64,000 nt of DNA from NCBI GenBank assembly GCA_016756695.1, contig CP066701.1, positions 2,384,001 through 2,448,000 of the forward strand, in the 5' to 3' direction. Under the pieces are notes generated by a model, which was not told where the DNA came from, ran no database searches, and was given only the letters and a program-made list of their open reading frames with translations. Of this stretch, positions 28,616 through 43,179 are shown piece by piece; the first letter of the stretch is position 1, and the number at the start of each line of letters is the position of its first letter. This stretch comes from Heyndrickxia sporothermodurans. GTDB taxonomy: Bacteria > Bacillota > Bacilli > Bacillales > Bacillaceae_C. Made by a program: the position numbers and the translations under genes.

Positions 28616-28760
28616 CGAATGTCAATCGGTGTTGACTGAACTTTTTCTTAGGAATATAACCTTAACTAAAAAGTCATTGTTTTGTAACGCTCTTGAAATA
28701 AACATTCGGTATGATATAAGTAGTTGAAATTGACCCCCTTTTTTTATAAGATCCCTTGTT

Positions 28761-28790
28761 AGCATAGGCTCAATGCCTATGCTTTTTTTT
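28761..28790 (+). terminator. Terminator after trxB
   Basis: AGCATAGGC and GCCTATGCT flank TCAAT and are followed by eight T's. Confidence 0.88.
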
Positions 28791-28929
28791 GCTTTTAACC
28801 CCCTTTGTTCTCGATTTTTACTCACTAACATGGAATGTTTTGTCTTTCATTGTTTGAAACCTTTAAAAATAGTATAATTAAGTGACTTATATAAGAAATA
28901 TACTTTTTTACCCTACTGAGGTGATGCCG

Positions 28930-29388
28930 ATGCAACGAGTAACCAATAATGTGTATATAAAAGAAGATAAGGTGTTGCTTTTACAAAAACCGAGTAGAAA
29001 CTGGTGGGTTGCTCCTGGTGGAAAAATGGAACAGGGGGAATCTGTTCGTGAATCAGTCATTCGTGAATTTCGCGAAGAAACGGGAATATATATTAAACAA
29101 CCACTACTTAAAGGTGTTTTTACTTTCAATATAAAAGACGGCAAAGACATCATTTCGGAATGGATGATGTTTTCATTTAAGTCAACTGAAGGAGATGGCC
29201 AACCTCTGCAATACTCCGAGGAAGGCATTCTAAAATGGCATCCTATTAAGGAAATAAACAAATTGCCAATGGCAGCGGGCGATTATCATATATTGGATTA
29301 TGTGATCCACGGGAATGGGATCATTTATGGGAATTTTACCTATACACCGGAATTTGAATTACTATCGTATCGATTAGATCCTAGTTAA
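28930..29388 (+). CDS. yvcI: Nudix hydrolase, YvcI-like
   Basis: A 152-residue protein with the Nudix box GGKMEQGESVRESVIREFREETGI at residues 34-57, which binds the metal and hydrolyses a nucleoside diphosphate linked to another group. The substrate is unknown. MQRVTNNVYIKEDKV with the GAGGTGATG site decides the start at 28930; the frame is open upstream from a GTG without a site. It precedes rapZ by 45 bases, the B. subtilis order yvcI-yvcJ-yvcK. Confidence 0.9.
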   Translation: MQRVTNNVYIKEDKVLLLQKPSRNWWVAPGGKMEQGESVRESVIREFREETGIYIKQPLLKGVFTFNIKDGKDIISEWMMFSFKSTEGDGQPLQYSEEGILKWHPIKEINKLPMAAGDYHILDYVIHGNGIIYGNFTYTPEFELLSYRLDPS

Positions 29389-29432
29389 TTACATAGACAC
29401 GGTATTGGAAACTAATTTTAGGAGGAGAAAGA

Positions 29433-30320
29433 ATGAGCACAGGTGCAAATAATGTTCAATTAGTGATCATTACTGGAATGTCTGGTGCTGGTAAGACCGT
29501 TGCAATTCAAAGCTTTGAAGATCTCGGCTTTTTTTGTGTAGATAATTTGCCTCCTACACTGCTTCCGAAGTTTTTGGAACTAATGAAAGACGCGACCAAC
29601 AAAATGAATAAAGTGGCACTCGTTATGGATTTGCGAGGAAGGGAATTTTTTGAGCACTTATTCAAGGCTTTGGATGATCTAACCGAAACTTCCTGGGTAT
29701 CTCCGCGTATTCTCTTTTTAGATGCCGATGATTCAGTATTAGTGCGTCGGTATAAGGAAACAAGACGAATGCATCCATTATCTCCGTCCGGCTTACCGCT
29801 AGAAGGAATCCGTCAAGAGCGAATGCTTCTGGAAGAGCTTAAAGGACGGGCGCAAATAATTTTTAATACATCAGAATTAAAGCCGAAAGAGTTGCGGGAA
29901 AAAATTCTAGAAGAGTTCTCAATAAATAAACAATCGATATTCACCGTCAATGTTATGTCGTTTGGATTTAAACATGGGATTCCAATAGATGCGGATTTAG
30001 TGTTCGATGTCCGTTTTCTTCCTAATCCTTTCTATATTGAAAATATGCGTCCAAAAACAGGTCTTGACCAAGAGGTTTATGACTATGTTTTAAAATGGAA
30101 CGAAACGAATAAATTTCTTGAAAAGGTTATAGACTTATTAGCCTTTATGCTTCCTCATTATAAGCGTGAAGGAAAAAGTCAATTAATCATTGCGATAGGC
30201 TGTACAGGTGGACAACATCGTTCCGTAGCGTTAACAGAATATATTGGACAATATTTTAAAAATGATTATCATACTAGAATTACACATCGTGATATTAAAA
30301 AAAGGAAGGTAACAACATGA
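29433..30320 (+). CDS. rapZ: RapZ/YvcJ nucleotide-binding protein
   Basis: A 295-residue P-loop ATPase/GTPase. Walker A is [10 protein letters not shown] (about residues 15-24), followed by [36 protein letters not shown] and the C-terminal [13 protein letters not shown] that forms the RNA- or ligand-binding site in RapZ. In E. coli the protein controls glucosamine-6-phosphate synthase RNA decay; in bacilli it affects competence and is known as YvcJ. It overlaps yvcK by four bases (ATGA), so translation is coupled. Confidence 0.95.
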   Translation: MSTGANNVQLVIITGMSGAGKTVAIQSFEDLGFFCVDNLPPTLLPKFLELMKDATNKMNKVALVMDLRGREFFEHLFKALDDLTETSWVSPRILFLDADDSVLVRRYKETRRMHPLSPSGLPLEGIRQERMLLEELKGRAQIIFNTSELKPKELREKILEEFSINKQSIFTVNVMSFGFKHGIPIDADLVFDVRFLPNPFYIENMRPKTGLDQEVYDYVLKWNETNKFLEKVIDLLAFMLPHYKREGKSQLIIAIGCTGGQHRSVALTEYIGQYFKNDYHTRITHRDIKKRKVTT

Positions 30321-31300
30321 GCATAGAAAAAAAGCCGCGGATCGTCATTATCGGCGGCGGGACTGGATTACCTGTATTATTAAGAGGGATTAAAAAATAT
30401 CCGGTTGATATTACAGCAATTGTAACAGTAGCAGATGATGGAGGAAGTTCAGGACGAATCCGAGATGAAATGGATATTCCCTCACCAGGTGATATTAGAA
30501 ATGTCATGGCAGCACTTTCGGATGTGGAACCGTTAATTGAACAAATGTTTCAACACCGCTTTAAGACATCGAATGAGCTCGCAGGACATTCGTTAGGAAA
30601 TTTAATTATTGCAGCTTTAACTTCAATTACCGGTGATTTTGTTCATGCTATACAAGAAATGAGCAGAGTGTTAAATGTGCGAGGCAAGGTGCTTCCGGCT
30701 GCTAATCAGAGTGTCGTTCTCCATGCAGAAATGGAAGATGGGACAATTGTCTCCGGTGAGTCAAAAATACCTTTTTCCGGGAAGAAAATTAAACGCGTTT
30801 TTCTGACTCCCGAAGTCATCCATCCTATGCCAGAAACCATTCGCGCTATTCGAAAAGCAGATTTAATCGTTGTTGGACCGGGGAGCTTATATACAAGTAT
30901 TTTACCTAATTTACTCGTTCCAGAATTAGGTAAAGAGGTATGTAATGCCAAAGCAAGAAAGGTATATATTTGTAACTTAATGACACAAGCAGGTGAAACA
31001 TTAGATTTCACTGCAAGTGATCATGTGAAAGCGATTTATGATCATATGGATTGTTCGTTTATTGATACGATACTCGTAAATAATGAGGAAATTCCGACGA
31101 TTATACAGGAGAAATACAAAGAAGAGCTTGCCAAACCTGTAGTCTATGACGTCGAAAAATTAGTAGCACTTGGGATTGATGTCATCTATGATAAATTCGT
31201 CACTTATCATGATGGAGTCATCCGTCATGATACCGAAAAGGTTGCTAAAATACTTTACTCATTACTTGATCAGCCTTTAATGAATGTAGATTCTAAATAA
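30317..31300 (+). CDS. yvcK: YvcK/CofD-like gluconeogenesis factor
   Basis: A 327-residue cytoplasmic protein with a Rossmann-type start [20 protein letters not shown] and the family marks [41 protein letters not shown] and [19 protein letters not shown]. YvcK binds UDP-sugars and is needed for growth on gluconeogenic carbon sources and for cell shape, through an unclear mechanism. It overlaps rapZ and precedes whiA by 120 bases. Confidence 0.95.
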   Translation: MSIEKKPRIVIIGGGTGLPVLLRGIKKYPVDITAIVTVADDGGSSGRIRDEMDIPSPGDIRNVMAALSDVEPLIEQMFQHRFKTSNELAGHSLGNLIIAALTSITGDFVHAIQEMSRVLNVRGKVLPAANQSVVLHAEMEDGTIVSGESKIPFSGKKIKRVFLTPEVIHPMPETIRAIRKADLIVVGPGSLYTSILPNLLVPELGKEVCNAKARKVYICNLMTQAGETLDFTASDHVKAIYDHMDCSFIDTILVNNEEIPTIIQEKYKEELAKPVVYDVEKLVALGIDVIYDKFVTYHDGVIRHDTEKVAKILYSLLDQPLMNVDSK

Positions 31301-31421
31301 AGAAGCTCGGGGATTAATTATAATTTCCATTACCTACATTTTATATGAAAAGCTTCTCCCCTTTTATTTGGTAGTCAAATCGATGATTGCTAAAAAAGAA
31401 TAGGGAAAGGAGGTATGAAGA

Positions 31422-32381
31422 ATGTCATTTGCTTCGGAAACAAAAAAAGAGCTCACAAATTTACAAATTAAAGATTGTTGTGCACGAGCAGAATTATCTG
31501 CTCTTATTCGTATGAACGGTTCATTGTCTTTTTCAAATAAAATCTTGGTCGTAAACGTTCAAACCGAAAATGCAGCAATCGCCAGAAGAATTTATACATT
31601 AATTAAAAGGATTTATGACACTCCTGTTGAATTATTAGTTAGAAAGAAAATGCGTCTAAAGAAAAATAATGTGTATATTGTTAGATTGAGAACAAAGGCA
31701 AAGGAAATTTTAGAGGATCTTGATATTTTAGGTGAGGGATTTACATTTATTCATCATATTTCACCTGCATTGATTAAGAAAAAGTGTTGTAAACGGTCTT
31801 ATTTGCGGGGAGCCTTTCTTGCAGGGGGATCAGTGAACAATCCGGAAACTTCATCCTATCATTTGGAGATTTTTTCACTATATAAAGAACATAATGATTC
31901 GTTGTGTGAACTTATGAATTTCTTTCACTTGAATAGCAAAACATTAGAACGAAAAAAAGGGTTTATTACGTATTTGAAAGAAGCGGAAAAAATTACCGAA
32001 TATTTAAATGTAATTGGCGCCCATAATGCACTTCTTCGCTTTGAGGACGTAAGAATTGTAAGAGATATGAGAAATTCAGTCAATCGCTTAGTCAATTGTG
32101 AAACGGCAAATTTAAATAAAACGATCGGTGCAGCATTAAGACAAGTAGAAAACATTCGGTATATTGATGAAACGGTTGGGCTGCAAATTCTTCCGGATAA
32201 GTTAAGGGAAATTGCGGAATTGCGTGTGGCGTATCAAGATGTCACCTTAAAGGAATTAGGGGAAATGGTTTCATCCGGTAATATAAGCAAGTCGGGCATA
32301 AATCATCGTTTGCGAAAAATCGACGAAATTGCTGATAAGTTACGAGCAGGAGAAATAGATAAAAATTCAATGGCAAAATAA
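31422..32381 (+). CDS. whiA: DNA-binding protein WhiA
   Basis: A 319-residue protein. The N-terminal half is a LAGLIDADG-like fold without nuclease residues ([22 protein letters not shown], later [24 protein letters not shown]), and the C-terminal part is a sigma-type HTH ([38 protein letters not shown]). It influences division and chromosome segregation in bacilli. An AAAGGAGG site precedes the ATG. crh follows within 40 bases. Confidence 0.95.
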   Translation: MSFASETKKELTNLQIKDCCARAELSALIRMNGSLSFSNKILVVNVQTENAAIARRIYTLIKRIYDTPVELLVRKKMRLKKNNVYIVRLRTKAKEILEDLDILGEGFTFIHHISPALIKKKCCKRSYLRGAFLAGGSVNNPETSSYHLEIFSLYKEHNDSLCELMNFFHLNSKTLERKKGFITYLKEAEKITEYLNVIGAHNALLRFEDVRIVRDMRNSVNRLVNCETANLNKTIGAALRQVENIRYIDETVGLQILPDKLREIAELRVAYQDVTLKELGEMVSSGNISKSGINHRLRKIDEIADKLRAGEIDKNSMAK

Positions 32382-32419
32382 ATAATTTGAAGCTGAATAA
32401 AAAGGGGGATAAAGAATAA

Positions 32420-32674
32420 ATGATAGAAAGACAAGTTGAAGTTAAACTAAAAACCGGATTACAGGCACGCCCGGCAGCATTGTTCGTTCAGGAGGCCCAT
32501 CGATTTTCTTCAGAGATCTTTCTTGAAAAAGATGGGAAAAAGGTAAACGCCAAAAGCATTATGGGATTAATGAGTCTTGCAGCTGGTGTGGGCTCAACGA
32601 TTAGCTTAAGCGCAGATGGTCCTGATGAAAAAGAAGCTATAGACACGTTAGCTAAATTTATTGAAAATGAATAA
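32420..32674 (+). CDS. crh: Crh, catabolite repression HPr-like protein
   Basis: An 84-residue HPr homologue. The position that is the phosphocarrier His15 in HPr is Gln15 here (KTGLQARPA), so it cannot take part in PTS sugar transport. The regulatory Ser46 is present (NAKSIMGLMSLAAGVG) and would be phosphorylated by the HprK encoded at 22.3 kb, giving a co-repressor for CcpA. It ends the rapZ-yvcK-whiA cluster and is followed by a terminator. Confidence 0.95.
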   Translation: MIERQVEVKLKTGLQARPAALFVQEAHRFSSEIFLEKDGKKVNAKSIMGLMSLAAGVGSTISLSADGPDEKEAIDTLAKFIENE

Positions 32675-32676
32675 AA

Positions 32677-32709
32677 GAAAAAGAACTGTCACTTGTACAG
32701 TTCTTTTTC
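32677..32709. terminator. Bidirectional terminator between crh and clpP
   Basis: GAAAAAGAACTGT and ACAGTTCTTTTTC form a perfect 13-bp stem with a seven-base loop. The T and A runs lie within the stem, so it can serve both convergent genes. Confidence 0.88.
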
Positions 32710-32717
32710 GCTTTAAT

Positions 32718-33311
32718 TTACTTTTTTTCTTCTGAACGTGTAATAATTTGATCAATTAGACCATATTCTTTTGCTTTTTCAGCTGTCATGAAATTATCGC
32801 GATCAGTGTCTCTTTCGATGACTTCTAGAGGTTGGCCTGTACGTTCAGCTAGTATTTTATTTAATTTTTCACGTAAGAATAAAATACGTTTAGCAGCAAT
32901 TTCAATTTCAGTCGCTTGACCTTGCGCACCTCCAAGTGGTTGGTGAATCATTACTTCACTATTTGGAAGGGCATAGCGTTTTCCTTTTTCACCGGCAGCT
33001 AGTAAAAATGCACCCATCGATGCAGCCATACCTGTACAAATTGTTGATACATCGGATTTGATAAATTGCATTGTGTCATAGATAGCCATACCAGCTGTGA
33101 TACTGCCACCAGGGCTGTTAATATAAAGGGAAATGTCCTTACCTGGGTTTTCAGCATCTAAAAATAGTAGTTGAGCCACAATCGAGTTTGCTACATTATC
33201 ATCGATTGCACTACCAAGCATAATGATACGGTCTTTAAGCAAGCGTGAATAAATATCATATGCACGTTCACCACGATTTGTTTGTTCAATAACTGTAGGA
33301 ATTAAGTTCAT
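32718..33311 (-). CDS. clpP: ATP-dependent Clp protease proteolytic subunit
   Basis: A 197-residue serine protease that forms the 14-mer degradation chamber used with ClpC and ClpX. The catalytic triad is Ser98 ([12 protein letters not shown]), His123 ([10 protein letters not shown]) and Asp172 (RDTDRDNFM). The N-terminal [23 protein letters not shown] is the standard start for Bacillus ClpP, with an AGGAGG site. Its upstream region holds a CtsR box overlapping a sigma-A promoter, so it is heat-shock controlled. Confidence 0.97.
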   Translation of the reverse strand: MNLIPTVIEQTNRGERAYDIYSRLLKDRIIMLGSAIDDNVANSIVAQLLFLDAENPGKDISLYINSPGGSITAGMAIYDTMQFIKSDVSTICTGMAASMGAFLLAAGEKGKRYALPNSEVMIHQPLGGAQGQATEIEIAAKRILFLREKLNKILAERTGQPLEVIERDTDRDNFMTAEKAKEYGLIDQIITRSEEKK

Positions 33312-33402
33312 ACTTGCTCCTCCTTTTTGATTGGGTCGGCGAATGGTTGCCGATTTTTTATCAAATTTTTATTCAAAGGAAAATAAATCCTTATGTAATG
33401 TT

Positions 33403-33431
33403 ATCATACACTGATGGTCAATAAAGGTCAA
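33403..33431 (-). promoter_or_regulatory. Sigma-A promoter of clpP
   Basis: On the minus strand TTGACC (33431-33426) and TATGAT (33408-33403) are separated by exactly 17 bases, about 90 bases upstream of the clpP start. Confidence 0.75.
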
Positions 33432-33432
33432 A
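33416..33432. promoter_or_regulatory. CtsR operator of clpP
   Basis: GGTCAATAAAGGTCAAA matches the CtsR heptad repeat RGTCAAANANRGTCAAA in all but one base. It covers the -35 box of clpP, so CtsR would block transcription until heat stress. Confidence 0.88.
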
Positions 33433-33539
33433 CAAATCACTTTCTATTTATAAAATTTTTTCTTCTTTTGATTACACTTTAATCATAGTATCCAAAATAA
33501 ATGGTTTTTAAACTTTTTCGTAAATGGTTAGTTTTTTGT

Positions 33540-33830
33540 TGTTTTCGTTGAACGTTCCTTTCCGCTCCAGGGTGCTCGCTTTCCGCGGGGCGGGGGCGGT
33601 GAGCCTCCTCATCGCTTCGCTCCCCGCGGTGTCTCACCTGTCTAGCTCCAGCGCCTAGCCCCTCGAGGTCAAATAACCTTCGACAAATGAAGTTAAAGAG
33701 CAAACTTCATTTGTCGAAGGTTATTTGCTTGTCGGGGCTGACCAAGGCGCTTCCGCTTTTCTTACTGTCCCGCTGATCCCGCAGGAGTCTCGCACCCTTC
33801 CGCTCCAATCCACTCTGTGCTTTCAATAAT
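33540..33830 (-). repeat. Composite GC-rich dispersed repeat block
   Basis: The nearly 600-base gap between clpP and the tRNA gene contains no credible gene. It holds a mosaic of units: CCTTTCCGCTCCAGGGTGCTC, GTCTAGCTCCAGCGCCTAGCCCC, GCTTGTCGGGGCTGACCAAGGCGC, and at the right end CCGCTCCAATCCACTCTG, which is the inverse of the unit at 27467-27484. Part of it recurs at 38020-38087. The two short minus-strand ORFs here are by-products of the GC-rich sequence. Confidence 0.75.
33670..33727. repeat. Perfect 25-bp inverted repeat inside the repeat block
   Basis: The arms at 33670-33694 and 33703-33727 are exact inverse copies of one another with an eight-base spacer. They interrupt the GCGCCTAGCCCCTCGAGGT...CTTGTCGGGGCTGACC unit. 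An RNA made here would fold into a very stable hairpin. Confidence 0.85.
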
Positions 33831-33872
33831 ATTATTAAAGCAAAAACTAAAGAAAAAACAGCTAATAAAAAA

Positions 33873-33899
33873 ACCTCTTGTTCTATTAGAACAAGAGGT
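33873..33899 (-). terminator. Terminator of the tRNA-Arg gene
   Basis: ACCTCTTGTTCT and AGAACAAGAGGT form a perfect 12-bp stem with an ATT loop; on the minus strand a T run (33866-33873) follows. It lies directly downstream of the tRNA. Confidence 0.88.
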
Positions 33900-33904
33900 G
33901 GGTA

Positions 33905-33976
33905 CGCCCTCGGAGGGAATCGAACCCCCATTTTAAGAACCGGAATCTTACGTGCTATCCGTTGCACCACGAGGGC
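33905..33976 (-). tRNA. tRNA-Arg (anticodon CCG)
   Basis: The minus strand folds as a full cloverleaf: acceptor GCCCTCG pairs with CGAGGGC, the D-arm is GTGCAACGGATAGCAC, the anticodon stem is TAAGA/TCTTA with loop TTCCGGT (anticodon CCG, reading CGG), and the T-arm is GGGGGTTCGATTCCCTC. The 3' CCA is not encoded. A tRNA-Arg of this kind also lies between clpP and sigL in B. subtilis. Confidence 0.93.
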
Positions 33977-34127
33977 ATTTTATAAACCGTACGATAAAAA
34001 ATTATATCCTATAACACTTGAAATTGCAATAAATAATATGAAAACAAAAAGTTATGAATATATATATATGTACGGATACTTGAATGTAAGGTAAAATGTA
34101 ATTGAAAGGCAAAGGGGGGAGATTTAA

Positions 34128-35468
34128 TTGGATTTAAAATTTGGCTTATACCAACAACAAACCTTAAAATTGTCTATGACGCAAGAATTGAAACAGGCAA
34201 TCGAACTTCTCCAATATTCTACACAAGAATTGACCTCTTTTTTGGAAGCGAAAGCGACTGAAAATCCTCTTATTCAATTAGAAAATACGAATATAAAATA
34301 TATAGATATACGTAACGATGGATCGAAAAAAAGTAGGTCGAAAGTTAAAGAACGGGACGACAAGCAATGGATAGATCAAATATCCCAAACGTCAATGAGC
34401 CTTCAGGACTATCTATTTATTCAAATCTCTTTGAAAACGCTATCAAAAGATGAAAAAAGAACGCTTACTCAGCTTATTTATAATCTTGATGCAAATGGAT
34501 ATTTAACGATTTCGCTTGAGGAGGCAGCGCGGATTTGCGGTTTGACAATCGAAATGGCGGATCAGTGTCTTAAATTAATCCATAATTTAGAACCAGCAGG
34601 AGTAGGAGCACGTAACCTTAAAGAATGTTTATTGCTCCAAATTAATCGAAAAGCGGATTGCCCACAAATTGTAAAGGATATTGTAGTAAACTATTTTAAT
34701 GAATTTGCGGAGAAAAAATGGAAAGTTATTTCACATGAACTTGACGTTCAAATGAATGAAATTCAAAAGGCAGCAGATTATATTAAAAAACTTGAACCTC
34801 GGCCTGGTTCAGCTTATCATAAAGAACAGCCGCAATATATTGTACCGGATTTAATTGTAACGATAGAAAATGATAATATTGAAGTTAGTCTTTTTCAAAA
34901 ACATCTACCTAATGTGCAATTTCAAAAGGATTATTATACGAAAATGTCTGCATATAAAGATCAACAAGTAAAACACTTTTTGAAAGAGAAAACAAAAGAT
35001 TATCAGTGGATCATGAAAAGCCTTCAACAACGAAATGAAACACTTTTAAAAGTAGGAATGGCGATTATCGAAAAGCAGTTTGATTTCTTTTTAAAAGGAC
35101 CGGCGTATTTAAAACCGTTAACGATGAAAGAAGTGTCTCAGGAAATTGGCATACATGAATCTACTGTAAGTCGGGCCGTTCGAGAAAAATATATTCAAAC
35201 ACCGTTTGGGACTTATGAATTAAGATACTTTTTTTCTGCCGGCTTAATGAAAACGACGGGGGAAGAAGAAGAGCAAGCATCCGCATTTCAAGTGAAGACG
35301 ATGATCGCAAATTTCATTGAGAAGGAAAATAAATTAAAACCGCTATCTGACCAGTTAATCGTTGATAAATTAAAGAACCACGGAATCGTTGTATCAAGAA
35401 GAACGATTGCAAAATATCGTGAACAATTGAAGATACCTTCTTCTGCAAAGCGGAAACGGTATGGATAA
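34128..35468 (+). CDS. sigL: RNA polymerase sigma-54 factor
   Basis: A 446-residue sigma factor. Region I is the Gln-rich LYQQQTLKLSMTQELKQAIELLQYST, which contacts enhancer-binding activators; the core-binding domain is in the middle; an HTH lies near residue 340 (TMKEVSQEIGIHESTVSRAV); and the RpoN box VSRRTIAKYREQL ends the protein. I use the TTG start after AAAGGGGGGAG, the normal N-terminus for the family. In bacilli SigL drives levanase, arginine and branched amino acid catabolism and acetoin genes. The glutaredoxin-like gene follows after 17 bases. Confidence 0.95.
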   Translation: MDLKFGLYQQQTLKLSMTQELKQAIELLQYSTQELTSFLEAKATENPLIQLENTNIKYIDIRNDGSKKSRSKVKERDDKQWIDQISQTSMSLQDYLFIQISLKTLSKDEKRTLTQLIYNLDANGYLTISLEEAARICGLTIEMADQCLKLIHNLEPAGVGARNLKECLLLQINRKADCPQIVKDIVVNYFNEFAEKKWKVISHELDVQMNEIQKAADYIKKLEPRPGSAYHKEQPQYIVPDLIVTIENDNIEVSLFQKHLPNVQFQKDYYTKMSAYKDQQVKHFLKEKTKDYQWIMKSLQQRNETLLKVGMAIIEKQFDFFLKGPAYLKPLTMKEVSQEIGIHESTVSRAVREKYIQTPFGTYELRYFFSAGLMKTTGEEEEQASAFQVKTMIANFIEKENKLKPLSDQLIVDKLKNHGIVVSRRTIAKYREQLKIPSSAKRKRYG

Positions 35469-35485
35469 TAGTAAGGAGCGTTTAT

Positions 35486-35734
35486 ATGGAAGTAATTTTT
35501 TATACAAGAGAGAAATGTCAACTTTGTAAGGAAGCAAAGGAAGTATTAAAAATTCTTCAAAGTGACTATGATTTTGAATTAATAGAGAAAAATATTGACG
35601 ATAGTGATGAGCTGACAGAAAAATACGGCTTAATGATACCAGCCATTGAAATGAATAAAGATATCGTTCAATATGGACAAATTGATTATTATACATTAAG
35701 TAAACGATTGCAAAAAAAAGTTGATCCATCATAG
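35486..35734 (+). CDS. Glutaredoxin-family protein, 82 aa
   Basis: A small thioredoxin-fold protein with the redox pair Cys12-Gln-Leu-Cys15 (YTREKCQLCKEAKEV) and the cis-Pro motif LMIPAIEM. Length and motif order fit the DUF836/glutaredoxin family. Its place between sigL and cggR is common in Bacillaceae. Substrate not known. It reads through from sigL with a GGAG site. Confidence 0.85.
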   Translation: MEVIFYTREKCQLCKEAKEVLKILQSDYDFELIEKNIDDSDELTEKYGLMIPAIEMNKDIVQYGQIDYYTLSKRLQKKVDPS

Positions 35735-35763
35735 TTGAATTTCTATATTTACCCTGCTAAAAT
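35735..35763 (+). promoter_or_regulatory. Sigma-A promoter of the cggR-glycolysis operon
   Basis: TTGAAT (35735-35740) and TAAAAT (35758-35763) are separated by exactly 17 bases. The -10 box lies in the loop of the terminator hairpin that ends the preceding operon. The start of transcription would fall near 35770, upstream of the CggR operator. Confidence 0.75.
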
Positions 35764-35791
35764 AGAAGATGTAGCAAGGGTAATTTTTTTT
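35749..35791 (+). terminator. Terminator after the glutaredoxin-like gene
   Basis: TTACCCTGCT and AGCAAGGGTAA form a stem with one bulge, followed by nine T's. The promoter of the next operon overlaps the left arm and loop. Confidence 0.8.
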
Positions 35792-35799
35792 ATTGCTAA

Positions 35800-35835
35800 T
35801 GGGACATAATATGTCTACGCGGGACGTAATACGAC
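35800..35835 (+). promoter_or_regulatory. CggR operator
   Basis: The sequence has the tandem layout of the B. subtilis CggR site: GGGAC, six bases, TGTC, four bases, CGGGAC, six bases, CGAC (one base off TGTC in its place). It lies between the promoter and the cggR start codon. CggR bound here blocks transcription until fructose-1,6-bisphosphate rises. Confidence 0.88.
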
Positions 35836-35860
35836 CAGAAGAACTGAAGGGATTAATTCT

Positions 35861-36883
35861 ATGTATTCTTTAATTGAGCTTCAAAAGAAATTATTACCTG
35901 ACATGCTTTTAATTATGCAAAAGAGATACCAAATTCTTCGTTCTATTCGATTTATGGAGCCTGTTGGTAGAAGAACTTTGGCACAAGCACTTGGTCTATC
36001 AGAACGCATATTGCGTAGTGAAGTTGAATTTTTAAATGACCAAAAGTTAATCACGATTAAAACAAGTGGTATGACTATTTCTCAGCAAGGCCTATCCGTT
36101 TTACAAGGTTTGGAAGGAATAATGAGAGATGTATCGGGTATTAATGAAATGGAAGAGCGATTAAAAAAGGAATTAAATCTTCAAGAAGTAGTAATCGTTC
36201 CCGGAGATAGCGATGAAACGCCATGGGTTAAACAAGAACTAGGAAGAGCTTGTGCAAAAAGAATGAAAAAGCGCTTAGTTGGGGAAAATATCATCGCAGT
36301 AGCTGGCGGAACGACGATGGCGGCTGTAGCTGATATGCTGACATTTGATTTTATTGGGAATACCAATACGCTGTTCGTCCCGGCAAGAGGCGGGATAGGT
36401 GAAGATGTCAAAAACGAAGCGAATTCCATTTGTGCAAAAATGGCTGAAAATACCGGCTGCAAACATCGTGTTCTATATGTACCTGATCAAGTAAGTAAAG
36501 AGGTTTATGACTCCTTTGTCAAAGAACCTATTATTAAAGAGGTTTTAAGTTTAATTAAGAAAGCCAACATGGTTTTACATGGTATTGGGGATGCTAACGT
36601 AATGGCGGAGCGCCGTAATACGAAGGAAGAAGATATGAAAATCATTCAGGATGGACATGCGGTAGGGGAGGCTTTTGGTTATTATTTTAATGAAGCCGGA
36701 GAGGTAGTACATAAAGTTCCTACTGTTGGATTGAAACTTGATGATTTTTCTCATATCGAGCATGTCCTTGCGGTTGCAGGCGGATCTTCAAAAGCAAAAG
36801 CAATAAAGGCTTGCATGAAAAGTGCTACTAATTCAACCGTGTTAATCACTGATGAAGGTGCCGCAAAAAAAATATTAAGCTAG
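35861..36883 (+). CDS. cggR: Central glycolytic genes regulator
   Basis: A 340-residue SorC/DeoR-type repressor. The N-terminal winged HTH (VGRRTLAQALGLSERILRSEVEFLNDQKLI) is at about residues 29-58, and the sugar-phosphate-binding domain follows with VAGGTTMAAVADML, PARGGIGEDVKNEANSICAKMA and LHGIGDA. Fructose-1,6-bisphosphate releases it from DNA. It is the first gene of the glycolytic operon and has its operator directly upstream, so it is autoregulated. Confidence 0.96.
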   Translation: MYSLIELQKKLLPDMLLIMQKRYQILRSIRFMEPVGRRTLAQALGLSERILRSEVEFLNDQKLITIKTSGMTISQQGLSVLQGLEGIMRDVSGINEMEERLKKELNLQEVVIVPGDSDETPWVKQELGRACAKRMKKRLVGENIIAVAGGTTMAAVADMLTFDFIGNTNTLFVPARGGIGEDVKNEANSICAKMAENTGCKHRVLYVPDQVSKEVYDSFVKEPIIKEVLSLIKKANMVLHGIGDANVMAERRNTKEEDMKIIQDGHAVGEAFGYYFNEAGEVVHKVPTVGLKLDDFSHIEHVLAVAGGSSKAKAIKACMKSATNSTVLITDEGAAKKILS

Positions 36884-36963
36884 TAGGTAAGTTATTCTTT
36901 TTCAAAAGAATTTACTTTTGAAATTAAATAAATAATTAAGTGAACTTAAGGAGGAAATTATAA

Positions 36964-37971
<1,008 letters not shown>

Positions 37972-38019
37972 TCTTTTAAATAACGTAAACTAATGGTATA
38001 TTTTTCTTGAACCATTTCT

Positions 38020-38087
38020 ATTATGTCTAGCTACAGTGCCTAGCCCCTTTGCTTGTCGGGGGCTGGTCGAGGCACTTTTAGCTTTTC
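38020..38087 (+). repeat. Short copy of the dispersed repeat between gapA and pgk
   Basis: GTCTAGCTACAGTGCCTAGCCCC, GCTTGTCGGGGGCTGGTCGAGGCAC and TTTTAGCTTTT repeat the units at 33638-33760, including the paired GTGCCTAGCCCC/GGGGGCTGG..GGCAC hairpin. It lies inside the glycolytic operon. Confidence 0.75.
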
Positions 38088-38097
38088 TATGAAGTGG

Positions 38098-38137
38098 ACA
38101 AAGGGGAGCGGGGAACATTCCCCTCTCCCTTTTTACA
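38098..38137 (+). terminator. Hairpin with T run between gapA and pgk
   Basis: AAAGGGGAGCGGGGAA pairs with TTCCCCTCTCCCTTT, followed by more T's. It could reduce read-through from gapA into pgk, or protect the upstream transcript end. Confidence 0.65.
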
Positions 38138-38172
38138 TAGTTTTTGTACACAAAAAGGAGGGTACCTTACAG

Positions 38173-41673
<3,501 letters not shown>

Positions 41674-41681
41674 TTTTATAA

Positions 41682-43004
<1,323 letters not shown>

Positions 43005-43010
43005 TAAACC

Positions 43011-43042
43011 AAAAATGCCGGCACTAAACTGCCGGCATTTTT
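43011..43042 (+). terminator. Terminator of the glycolytic operon
   Basis: AAAAATGCCGGCA and TGCCGGCATTTTT form a perfect 13-bp stem around CTAAAC. Confidence 0.92.
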
Positions 43043-43088
43043 CACTTTATTCACTTTTTAGAATAATTATGCAGAAAAATGAATATCC

Positions 43089-43101
43089 GGTGTCAGGCAC
43101 C
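43089..43101. repeat. GGTGTCAGGCACC short dispersed repeat
   Basis: One copy between eno and secG; two more lie side by side at 46723-46749. The ends GGTG and CACC are complementary. Confidence 0.7.
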
Positions 43102-43179
43102 AAAATTTCGTTTGTGTACAAGTTGGAAGTGTGGTACATTTAAAGTACGTTTAGATGTTCGATTTGGAGGTGGGGTCTC

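Noticed and set aside
30706-31011. Minus-strand ORF inside yvcK
   Set aside because: Antisense shadow with no ribosome site; yvcK is strongly conserved in this stretch.
31301-31421. Terminator between yvcK and whiA
   Set aside because: GAAGCTCGGGG and AAGCTTCTCCCC look complementary at first but pair only with a shift, and the spacing is long; not convincing.
33479-33970. Two minus-strand ORFs between clpP and the tRNA gene
   Set aside because: They cover the repeat block, and one of them the tRNA; open only because of GC-rich repeat sequence.
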